DNA of 8,090 nucleotides from DATLCI01 sp046714215 (lineage in GTDB: Bacteria; Acidobacteriota; Terriglobia; Terriglobales; Acidobacteriaceae). Shown here in pieces: positions 1 to 8,090 of this stretch; within the stretch, counting starts at the first letter, position 1, and each line of letters starts with the position of its first letter. The notes under the pieces were generated by a model, which searched no databases, had not been told where the DNA came from, and was given only the letters and a program-made list of their open reading frames with translations. The position numbers were made by a program, and so were the translations under genes. Location of the stretch: assembly GCA_046714215.1 (NCBI GenBank), contig JBKKBM010000054.1:1-8090 (forward strand), written 5' to 3'.

Positions 1-1
1 G

Positions 2-802
2 ATCGACTCCCGCGCGGTCGTCCGCCATCTGCGCAAACATGGCGTGATGCGCGGCGTTGTCTCGTCGCTCGAGATGGATGCGGACAAGCTCGTCGCCAAG
101 GCAAAATCCATTCCCAAGATGGATGGTCAGGATCTCGCCAAGGTCGTCAGCACCAAGCAGCGCTATATCTGGGAGACCGGCGAGCGCTCGCACGAGCCTA
201 CGGAAGTCGTCGGCGTGAAAGACATGCCGCCCCTGCATCACGTGGTCGCCTATGACTTCGGTATCAAGCACAACATCCTGCGCAAGCTCGCGTCGGAAGG
301 CTGCCGCGTCACCGTCGTCCCCGCGGAAACTCATGCCGACGACGTCCTCGCCCTGAATCCCGATGGCGTTTTTCTCTCGAACGGCCCGGGCGACCCCGAG
401 TCCGTGACCTATGCGCATGAGAATATCCGTCGCCTCATGGGGAAGACTCCCATTTTCGGCATCTGTCTCGGACATCAACTCATCGGCCAGGCGCTGGGCG
501 GCAAGACTTTCAAGCTGAAGTTCGGACACCACGGCGGCAACCACCCGGTGAAGCAGCTCAAGACGGGCAAGATCGAGATCACGGCGCACAACCACAATTT
601 CGCCGTCGACCCGGATTCGCTGCGTGGTAGTGAGATCGACTTCACCCACATCGACCTCAACGACAACACCTTGGAAGGCTTCCGCCATCGCACCATGCCG
701 CTCTTCAGCGTGCAGTATCACCCGGAGGCATCGCCCGGGCCGCATGACTCGCATTATCTCTTCAAGGATTTCGTGACGATGATGGAGGAGTGGAAGGGAT
801 GA
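2..802 (+). CDS. carA: Carbamoyl-phosphate synthase small subunit (glutaminase), 5' truncated
   Basis: This is the glutamine amidotransferase subunit of carbamoyl-phosphate synthetase. It hydrolyses glutamine and passes ammonia to CarB for pyrimidine and arginine synthesis in the cytoplasm. The reading frame is open from the window edge (first full codon at 2), so about 115 N-terminal residues of a roughly 380-residue protein are missing; 266 are present. The first residues, IDSRAVVRHLRKHGVMRGVV, match the end of the CarA N-terminal domain, so the ATG at 44 is internal. The class I amidotransferase domain follows. It carries the nucleophile in GICLGHQLIGQ (Cys codon 464-466) and the His/Glu pair in QYHPEASPGPHD (His codon 719-721), so the catalytic triad is intact. 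The stop TGA (800-802) overlaps the ATG of the next gene. The family assignment is secure. Confidence 0.97.
   Translation: MDSRAVVRHLRKHGVMRGVVSSLEMDADKLVAKAKSIPKMDGQDLAKVVSTKQRYIWETGERSHEPTEVVGVKDMPPLHHVVAYDFGIKHNILRKLASEGCRVTVVPAETHADDVLALNPDGVFLSNGPGDPESVTYAHENIRRLMGKTPIFGICLGHQLIGQALGGKTFKLKFGHHGGNHPVKQLKTGKIEITAHNHNFAVDPDSLRGSEIDFTHIDLNDNTLEGFRHRTMPLFSVQYHPEASPGPHDSHYLFKDFVTMMEEWKG
784..790 (+). promoter_or_regulatory. Strong Shine-Dalgarno for the GIY-YIG gene, inside carA
   Basis: GGAGGAG lies within the last carA codons, 8 nt before the ATG at 799. It decides the start of the downstream gene: an in-frame GTG at 790 overlaps this motif and would have no ribosome site of its own. The ATGA overlap with the carA stop also suggests translational coupling. 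Confidence 0.75.
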
Positions 803-1377
803 GACATCAGAATGTTTTCTATGTCTATGCCCTAAAGGATCCTAGAGTGAACCCTGCGCGCCCATTTTACATAGGCAAGGGGGCCGGAACCCGGGCGTGG
901 GAGCACGAATTGAGGGTTGACGGCTCTCGCAAAGGTCAGACCATTAAGGAAATTCAGCAAGCAGGTCATAAGGTGTTGACAGTGATGCTTGTCGAGAGCC
1001 TCACAGAGATGGAGGCCCTCAAAGTGGAAGCAGAGTTGATCGGTGCTTTTGGGACCGAGAGAAGCGGTGGGTGCTTGACTAATGTCGTGGTCCCAAGTGG
1101 CAGAGTTGTGGAGACCCGCGAGAGTGTGAATGTCCCGGAAGGGGTCGTCGAGAAGGCGCAGATTGCTTTAGAACTATTGAAGGCGTCTGTCTGGGAACTT
1201 ACTCGGGCAAATAAGAACGGCGTTACTAATTACGACGTCGCGAAGTGTCTGGGTTTGCAAAGTGACTACGGAGGCGGATCGAAGAACTACTTAAGCTACA
1301 GCGTACTTGGAATTCTTATGCGAGAAGGCAAAGTGAAGCGCCTCAAAGATAAGAAGCACCAAGCAGCACTTGGGTAA
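799..1377 (+). CDS. GIY-YIG (LEM-3/COG3680-like) nuclease-domain protein with C-terminal winged-helix-like domain, inserted between carA and carB
   Basis: This is a 192-residue predicted DNA-cleaving protein of unknown role. Residues 6-98 fit a GIY-YIG fold of the LEM-3/COG3680 type. FYVYAL (7-12) stands for the GIY motif and PFYIGKG (22-28) for the YIG motif. Arg32 in the RAWEH stretch is the probable catalytic arginine, Glu77 in EALKVEAELI the probable metal-binding glutamate, and LTN (93-95) closes the domain, so the expected catalytic residues all appear present. Residues about 114-181 look like a winged-helix or helix-turn-helix module (TNYDVAKCLGL, then NYLSYSVLGILMREGKV). The chosen ATG overlaps the carA TGA and has GGAGGAG 8 nt upstream; the stop is 2 nt before carB. 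A hand count gives about 53% G+C against about 60-65% in sampled carB lines, with codons such as ATA, TTA and CTA, which suggests later acquisition. It could be a free-standing homing-type endonuclease or a domesticated nuclease; the sequence does not decide. Confidence 0.85.
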   Translation: MRHQNVFYVYALKDPRVNPARPFYIGKGAGTRAWEHELRVDGSRKGQTIKEIQQAGHKVLTVMLVESLTEMEALKVEAELIGAFGTERSGGCLTNVVVPSGRVVETRESVNVPEGVVEKAQIALELLKASVWELTRANKNGVTNYDVAKCLGLQSDYGGGSKNYLSYSVLGILMREGKVKRLKDKKHQAALG

Positions 1378-1379
1378 CC

Positions 1380-4655
<3,276 letters not shown>

Positions 4656-4715
4656 TTTTTTCTGCTTAAGCGATCACCGCCCGATCGTACCGCGTGCGAT
4701 AGAATGGCTTCGCTC

Positions 4716-4720
4716 AGGAG
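4716..4720 (+). promoter_or_regulatory. Ribosome binding site fixing the DUF1028 start
   Basis: AGGAG stands 7 nt before the ATG at 4728. An in-frame ATG at 4704 lies upstream of this motif and would put extra residues before the signal peptide, so 4728 is the better start. TAGAAT at 4700-4705 resembles a -10 hexamer, but no matching -35 is visible, so a separate promoter here is only a possibility. Confidence 0.6.
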
Positions 4721-4727
4721 ACTTCCC

Positions 4728-5735
4728 ATGTCTAGGAAACTCGCAATCAGCCTACTTCTCTTTACGTCCGTCCTTTCCGCCCACGCCTTCAAGCAGCTCT
4801 TGCGCCCCGTCCACACCTATTCCATCGTCGCGCGTGACGCCGCCACCGGCGAGATCGGCGTGGCGGTGCAATCGCACTGGTTCAACGTGGGCTCCATCGT
4901 GCCGTGGGCTGAGGCGGGCGTGGGCGCAGTCGCGACGCAGTCGTTTGTCGACCCGAGTTACGGGGCTAAGGGATTGGAGATGATGCGGAAGGGAACTGCC
5001 GCTCCCGATGCCCTGAAAACGCTGGTGGAAGCAGATTCCGGCCGCGACGTGCGTCAGGTGGCCATGATCGACGCGCAGGGCCGAGTCGCCGCGCATACCG
5101 GCGCGAAAAACATTCAGGCGGCGGGGAACCATGTCGGCAACCAGTTCTCCGTGCAAGCCAACCTGATGGCCAACGACAAAGTCTGGCCCGCGATGGCGAA
5201 GGCTTTCGAAGAGACCAAGGGTGATCTTGCCGTCCGCATGCTCGCAGCCATGGATGCCGCTCAAGCTGTCGGCGGCGACATCCGGGGCCGTCAGTCCGCC
5301 GCCATGATCGTCGTCAAGGCGAAGTCGAGCGGCAAGCCGTGGGAAGACCGCATCTTTGACCTCCGCGTGGACGACAGTCCCGAGCCCTTGCAAGAACTTC
5401 GCCGCCTGGTCACGTTGCAGCGCGCATACAACCACATGAACGCCGGCGACCTCGCGGTGGAGCACAGAGACAACGCCGGCGCGCTGCGCGAGTACGCTGC
5501 GGCGGAAAAATTGATCGACGGCGTCCCGGGCATCCAGCAAAGCCGCCTGGCGGAGATGAAATTCTGGCACGCGGTCGCGCTCGTCAACATGAACCGTGTG
5601 GATGAATCACTCCCGCTATTTCGCCAGGTCTTCAAGATGGACCCCAACTGGCGGACGCTGACGCCGCGTCTGCCCAAGTCCGGCCTGTTACCCGACGATC
5701 CCAAACTGATTGCGCGCATCGTCGGAGTGAAGTAG
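4728..5735 (+). CDS. Exported DUF1028 (Ntn-hydrolase-like) protein with helical/TPR-like C-terminus
   Basis: This 335-residue protein has a DUF1028 core. The hallmark run starts at about residue 29: HTYSIVARDAATGEIGVAVQ, then a VGSIVPWAEAGVGAVATQS segment (about 54-72). DUF1028 is generally regarded as having an Ntn-hydrolase-type fold; substrate and reaction are not established to my knowledge. Residues 1-20 (MSRKLAISLLLFTSVLSAHA) form a clear Sec signal peptide with AHA before the cleavage point, so the protein should leave the cytoplasm. From about 222 the sequence becomes helical (ELRRLVTLQRAY). It continues with a TPR-like pair of helices (ALREYAAAEKLI; then FWHAVALVNMNRVDESLPLF with a following KMDPNW), which may bind peptide or cell wall. 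It lies 72 bp after carB on the same strand with its own ribosome site, and a functional link to carAB is not evident. Domain identity is firm; biological role is unknown. Confidence 0.88.
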   Translation: MSRKLAISLLLFTSVLSAHAFKQLLRPVHTYSIVARDAATGEIGVAVQSHWFNVGSIVPWAEAGVGAVATQSFVDPSYGAKGLEMMRKGTAAPDALKTLVEADSGRDVRQVAMIDAQGRVAAHTGAKNIQAAGNHVGNQFSVQANLMANDKVWPAMAKAFEETKGDLAVRMLAAMDAAQAVGGDIRGRQSAAMIVVKAKSSGKPWEDRIFDLRVDDSPEPLQELRRLVTLQRAYNHMNAGDLAVEHRDNAGALREYAAAEKLIDGVPGIQQSRLAEMKFWHAVALVNMNRVDESLPLFRQVFKMDPNWRTLTPRLPKSGLLPDDPKLIARIVGVK

Positions 5736-5751
5736 ACCAGTTCTTCGACCC

Positions 5752-5770
5752 GACAGCTCTTTTGACTGTC
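5752..5770. repeat. Short inverted repeat after the DUF1028 gene
   Basis: GACAG (5752-5756) pairs with CTGTC (5766-5770) around a 9-nt T-rich loop, 16 nt after the DUF1028 stop. There is no T-tract after the stem, so it is a poor intrinsic terminator. Its right arm touches the next repeat element. Confidence 0.3.
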
Positions 5771-5820
5771 ATCCTGAGCGAGGCGCCCTTGTTTTTCGCC
5801 GAGCCGAAGGATCTATGCAT
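5768..5820. repeat. Dispersed-repeat-like imperfect palindrome (GTCATCCTGAGCG...GAAGGATCT type)
   Basis: The element starts GTCATCCTGAGCGAGGCG and ends CGCCGAGCCGAAGGATCT. ATCCT (5771-5775) pairs with AGGAT (5808-5812), and GGCG (5782-5785) with CGCC (5797-5800), leaving a T-rich loop. From memory, sequences of this type recur many times between genes in acidobacterial and some other genomes; a single copy is visible here. It sits between convergent genes, where it may affect transcript ends or simply be a parasitic repeat. Confidence 0.55.
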
Positions 5821-5878
5821 TTGATTCGTGTGGCCCAGTCGCCCCCGGCTGTCCGGCCTTTGCCTGTCCGGTGGGAGA

Positions 5879-5896
5879 GCGGGCCTTCAGGCCCGC
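5879..5896. repeat. Perfect GC-rich hairpin between convergent genes, possible bidirectional terminator
   Basis: GCGGGCC (5879-5885) and GGCCCGC (5890-5896) form a perfect 7-bp stem with a TTCA loop. It lies between the 3' ends of the DUF1028 gene and the M48 protease gene, a suitable place for a shared transcription end. No U-tract follows on either strand, so a standard intrinsic terminator is not supported; a mobile repeat or RNA-stabilising hairpin is equally possible. The rest of the 221-bp gap shows nothing that looks coding. Confidence 0.45.
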
Positions 5897-5956
5897 GTCC
5901 CAGCGGGTCTGTGGTGAGCGAAGCTCGGGAAACGGGCAACTGGCAACCGCAAATGC

Positions 5957-7219
5957 CTAATCTTTCCGCTTCAATACCGGAACGTCATCATCTTTGGCAT
6001 CCAAGGACTCCGTCATCTTCCGCAGTGTCGGCCCGCCCGCTTCGCCGCCCATTCGATTCCGTCCCCGGGTCAGCTTCGCCAACCGCGTTTTCATCTCCTC
6101 GAACTCGCTGGTCGTCACCAGGTATTGTTCGCTCGGGGGCAGCAACGTCTGCATCGTTTTCTGCGACCGCTTCACCCGGTCTTCATTCATGGGATGCGTA
6201 GAGAACGCGCGCGCCAAAAAGTTCTGTTTCTTCTCTTTGCCGCCCACCCGCTCAAAGAACGCGATCATCGCCACCGGGTCATAGCCCGCGGCGTACTGAT
6301 ATTCCAGTCCCAGCAGGTCGGCTTCGCGCTCCGCATTGCGGTTGAATTTCAGGAACGACATCGGCACCGCGAAGTTGGCCACGTTCTGCACGATCATGCC
6401 CGCGGGCCCGCCCACAAACACCAGCGGGATGGAGATCAGGTTCCAGAGATCTTTCTTGGTGGCATTCTTGGTCGCATGACGCGCCGCCACATGCGCGATC
6501 TCATGCGCCATTACCCCGGCCAGCTCCGCTTCATTCTCCGCCGCCATCAGCATCCCGACGTTCACATAGAAGAATCCGCCCGGCAACGCGAACGCATTGA
6601 TCTCATCGTTGTCGATCACCTTCACTGTGAACAGCACCTTGGCGTCGGAATTCCGCACTAGCGTCTGCGTCAGCCGATTCACATATTCGGTGATGACCTC
6701 ATCCTGAAAGATCTTCGCGTTGGCTTCTACTTCTGTCGCCAGCTCGCGTCCTAGTCGAACTTCCTTCTCGAGAGAATAAAAGTTCATCCCACCACCGACG
6801 CCGCGGTCCCCAATCTTGTTCACATCGTATTTCGCCTGATACTTCGCGGTCGCACGAAGTGCGCTTAGCAAATTCACCCGCCCCCGCGTTGCTTCCCACA
6901 GCGTCTCCGGGATCTCCGGCAGACGCTGCGGCAGCGCGTTCAGCACTTGTTCGGCGTTCACCGTCGGCTGGATCCCGAGGGAATCTTCCTTCGCCGACGT
7001 CATTCCCGTAGGCGCTCCACCGCCCAAAGTTGCGCCGTCAAGGTTTGCTTGAATGGTCGGTTGCTCGAATGCCACTTGCGCCTGCGCCTGCGCCGAGAGC
7101 AAAACAATCAGACTAGAGAGGATGAGCAGGAAAAGAAGGAAAGAATCAACCACGCTGCGACTGGCAACATTGGCTTGCCCGCGATGCCCGCCAAAATTGC
7201 TACAAGAAGATGACCCCAC
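5957..7219 (-). CDS. Exported M48-family zinc metalloprotease
   Basis: This 420-residue protease is related to the periplasmic BepA/LoiP-type M48 peptidases, which handle misfolded envelope proteins; the exact substrate here is unknown. Zinc ligands and catalytic glutamate are in HEIAH (239-243), and the third ligand is probably Glu297 in EREAD (297-301). The stretch NAFALPGGFFYVNVGML just before the active site is also typical. The N-terminus has basic residues (Arg13, Arg21), then a hydrophobic run (about 27-42) and AQAQAQ, consistent with an unusually long signal peptide cleaved near 45-48. There is no lipobox. The C-terminus ends without the TPR repeats of BepA. The GTG at 7219 is the first start in frame; an alternative GTG at 7153 would give 398 residues but a hydrophobic start without basic residues. 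GGTGGTGGG just upstream of 7219 is a weak ribosome site. The gene is convergent with the DUF1028 gene and divergent from groESL. Confidence 0.9.
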   Translation of the reverse strand: MGSSSCSNFGGHRGQANVASRSVVDSFLLFLLILSSLIVLLSAQAQAQVAFEQPTIQANLDGATLGGGAPTGMTSAKEDSLGIQPTVNAEQVLNALPQRLPEIPETLWEATRGRVNLLSALRATAKYQAKYDVNKIGDRGVGGGMNFYSLEKEVRLGRELATEVEANAKIFQDEVITEYVNRLTQTLVRNSDAKVLFTVKVIDNDEINAFALPGGFFYVNVGMLMAAENEAELAGVMAHEIAHVAARHATKNATKKDLWNLISIPLVFVGGPAGMIVQNVANFAVPMSFLKFNRNAEREADLLGLEYQYAAGYDPVAMIAFFERVGGKEKKQNFLARAFSTHPMNEDRVKRSQKTMQTLLPPSEQYLVTTSEFEEMKTRLAKLTRGRNRMGGEAGGPTLRKMTESLDAKDDDVPVLKRKD

Positions 7220-7372
7220 AACCCACCACCCGACTGCCTACAGCGGACTCGGCCTGATATACTTAATGAACTGCCTACTCGATTAGAGCGGCCACCAGCC
7301 AGCCGCGTTGCCCTCCCAGTCACCCCACAAACTATTGAAATAATTAAGTTTATCGGAAAAATCCCCACCATC

Positions 7373-7389
7373 GGCTCAAACCTTGAGCC
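7373..7389. promoter_or_regulatory. Perfect inverted repeat upstream of the groES promoter
   Basis: GGCTCAA (7373-7379) and TTGAGCC (7383-7389) are exact reverse complements separated by 3 nt. The element ends 27 nt before the groES -35 hexamer, in the divergent region shared with the M48 protease gene. It could be an operator for a dimeric regulator or a small RNA hairpin. No T-tract follows on either strand, so termination is unlikely. Otherwise I see nothing definite in 7220-7370 apart from an AT-rich patch (7331-7362). Confidence 0.4.
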
Positions 7390-7416
7390 ACTTACACTAA
7401 GATTCCACCAGCCCGC

Positions 7417-7445
7417 TTGACTTTCCTCTCACCACCCTCCATAAT
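7417..7445 (+). promoter_or_regulatory. groESL promoter, housekeeping sigma type
   Basis: TTGACT (7417-7422) and CATAAT (7440-7445) are separated by exactly 17 nt, one mismatch each from TTGACA and TATAAT. The last base of the -10 is the first base of the CIRCE element, so a transcript would start inside the operator, as expected for HrcA repression of a vegetative promoter. No alternative heat-shock sigma motif was recognised. Confidence 0.75.
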
Positions 7446-7471
7446 TAGCACTCAGTAACACCAAGTGCTAA
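7445..7471. promoter_or_regulatory. CIRCE operator (HrcA binding site)
   Basis: TTAGCACTC (7445-7453), 9-nt spacer, AAGTGCTAA (7463-7471). The known CIRCE consensus is TTAGCACTC-N9-GAGTGCTAA, so there is a single mismatch at the first base of the right arm. Placement at the transcription start, 43 nt before the groES ATG, is classic. It predicts repression by HrcA, relieved on heat or protein-folding stress; hrcA itself is not in this window. Confidence 0.95.
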
Positions 7472-7514
7472 TAACGCAGTTTTACCCCAATCATTTCAAA
7501 ATTAGGAGACAACA

Positions 7515-7862
7515 ATGGCTACCAAACTGACTCCGCTTCATGATCGCATCCTGGTCCGTCGTGTGGACGAGGGCGAGACCGTGCGCGGTGGCATCATCAT
7601 CCCTGATTCGGCCAAAGAAAAGCCGCAGGAAGGCGTGGTGGTCGCTGCCGGACGTGGCAAGACCAACGAAAAGGGAGAGACCTTCCCCCTGGCAGTGAAG
7701 GAAGGCGATCGCATCCTGTTCGGCAAGTATGCCGGCAATGAGATCAGGCTGGATCACGAAGAGTTCCTCATCATGCGCGAAGAGGAAGTCCTCGGCATCC
7801 TCAGTGGCGCCGCCAAGGCGGAAAAGTCGGAGAAGCACGAAAAGGCCGGCGCACGTCGCTAA
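7515..7862 (+). CDS. groES: Co-chaperonin GroES (10 kDa chaperonin), with C-terminal extension
   Basis: GroES forms the heptameric lid of the GroEL folding chamber in the cytoplasm. Residues 1-96 cover the whole family: LTPLHDRILVRR at the start, the mobile loop that contacts GroEL around 17-34 with the GGIIIPD hydrophobic contact, and the ending LIMREEEVLGIL. GroES proteins usually stop at about 95-100 residues; this one is 115, with a 19-residue tail (97-115) rich in Lys, Glu and Ala that ends in ARR and is probably disordered. AGGAG (7504-7508) sits 6 nt before the ATG. The gene is first in the CIRCE-controlled groESL operon, so it should be heat-inducible by loss of HrcA repression. Confidence 0.97.
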   Translation: MATKLTPLHDRILVRRVDEGETVRGGIIIPDSAKEKPQEGVVVAAGRGKTNEKGETFPLAVKEGDRILFGKYAGNEIRLDHEEFLIMREEEVLGILSGAAKAEKSEKHEKAGARR

Positions 7863-7893
7863 GCAGCCTGCGGCAGCAAGGTTTACCGCTGAC

Positions 7894-7953
7894 AGCTAAC
7901 AAGGTCTTGATTTTCGCTCCAGCTAAAGGCTTAAGAGCTAATAGCTAAGAGCC
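7894..7953. repeat. AGCTAA-repeat and hairpin region in the groES-groEL spacer
   Basis: AGCTAA occurs at 7894, 7921, 7936 and 7943. The segment 7928-7953 can fold: GGCT (7928-7931) with AGCC (7950-7953), and AGCT (7936-7939) with AGCT (7943-7946), separated by a small internal loop and closed by AAT. The stems are short, so a terminator is unlikely. It lies within a 126-bp gap between two genes normally close together. Confidence 0.4.
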
Positions 7954-7988
7954 AGTTCCACCGAACATCAACTTTAGGAGAATACAAA

Positions 7989-8090
7989 ATGGCAAAGCAT
8001 ATTGTGCATGGTGAGGAATCGCGGCAAGCGATCCTCCGCGGCGTGAACATCCTCGCCGACGCAGTCAAAGTCACGCTCGGTCCCAAGGGC
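7989..8090 (+). CDS. groEL: Chaperonin GroEL (60 kDa), 3' truncated by window end
   Basis: Only the first 34 codons are present. MAKHIVHGEESRQAILRGVN and the following LADAVKVTLGPKG are the conserved GroEL N-terminus; the last residues are the start of the TLGPKGR nucleotide-binding segment of the equatorial domain. The HGEESRQAILRG version resembles acidobacterial GroEL as I remember it rather than the E. coli sequence. AGGAG (7976-7980) lies 8 nt before the ATG. It should be cotranscribed with groES from the CIRCE-regulated promoter. The protein forms the tetradecameric ATP-driven folding chamber. Confidence 0.96.
   Translation, partial: MAKHIVHGEESRQAILRGVNILADAVKVTLGPKG

Noticed and set aside
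799..1377. Insertion sequence, intron or intein at the carA-carB junction
   Set aside because: There are no terminal inverted repeats, target duplication, splicing motifs or transposase; carA and carB are each complete across the junction, so only a free-standing gene is supported.
4671..4687. CGATC...GATCG inverted repeat after carB as a terminator
   Set aside because: The stem is only 5 bp with a 7-nt loop and no T-run follows; the T-run at 4656-4661 precedes it instead of following it.
4752..5570. A 272-codon minus-strand frame opposite the DUF1028 gene
   Set aside because: It is fully antisense to a recognised gene, has no ribosome site or family motif, and is typical of high-GC shadow frames.
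5815..6201. A 128-codon plus-strand frame starting in the repeat after the DUF1028 gene
   Set aside because: It begins in a dispersed-repeat-like sequence and continues antisense to the M48 protease gene; its Ser/Pro/Arg-rich product looks like noise.
7108..7371. An 87-codon minus-strand frame with hydrophobic stretches overlapping the start of the M48 gene
   Set aside because: It overlaps the M48 signal-peptide region in another frame and runs through the divergent promoter region. The hydrophobic ending reflects the signal-peptide codons read out of frame; no ribosome site was seen.

Overview
The window looks like a chromosomal segment of a GC-rich member of the Acidobacteriota (Terriglobia/Koribacter-like). 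I infer this from the GroEL N-terminus (MAKHIVHGEESRQAILRG), groESL control by a CIRCE operator behind a housekeeping-type promoter, a DUF1028 protein and an M48 protease that both carry signal peptides, and an intergenic repeat of a kind I remember from acidobacterial genomes. The lineage is a judgement from memory, not a search result.

Layout. Positions 1-4655 are a plus-strand pyrimidine/arginine operon: the 3' two thirds of carA, a 192-residue GIY-YIG nuclease-like gene, and complete carB. The nuclease gene fits between the two carbamoyl-phosphate synthetase subunit genes almost without spare bases: its ATG overlaps the carA stop (ATGA), and its TAA is 2 nt from the carB ATG. It is poorer in G+C than its neighbours and ends in a probable winged-helix domain. 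It is the most unusual object in the window. After a 72-bp gap, positions 4728-5735 encode a secreted DUF1028 protein with a helical, TPR-like tail. Positions 5736-5956 separate convergent genes and hold two hairpin-forming elements. An exported M48 zinc metalloprotease lies on the minus strand (5957-7219).

Positions 7220-7514 form a divergent, relatively AT-rich control region. It contains a perfect 7-bp inverted repeat, a TTGACT-N17-CATAAT promoter and a CIRCE (HrcA) operator that abuts the -10 element. This drives groES (7515-7862), followed after an unusually long 126-bp spacer by the first 34 codons of groEL, which the window end cuts off.

How the genes work together. CarA (glutaminase) and CarB (synthetase) make carbamoyl phosphate for pyrimidines and arginine. 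The inserted nuclease gene has no evident metabolic link to them and is best read as a mobile or homing-type passenger that has become translationally embedded in the operon. GroES and GroEL form the chaperonin, with expression set by HrcA. The DUF1028 protein and the M48 protease appear to act outside the cytoplasm, and nothing here ties either to its neighbours beyond proximity.
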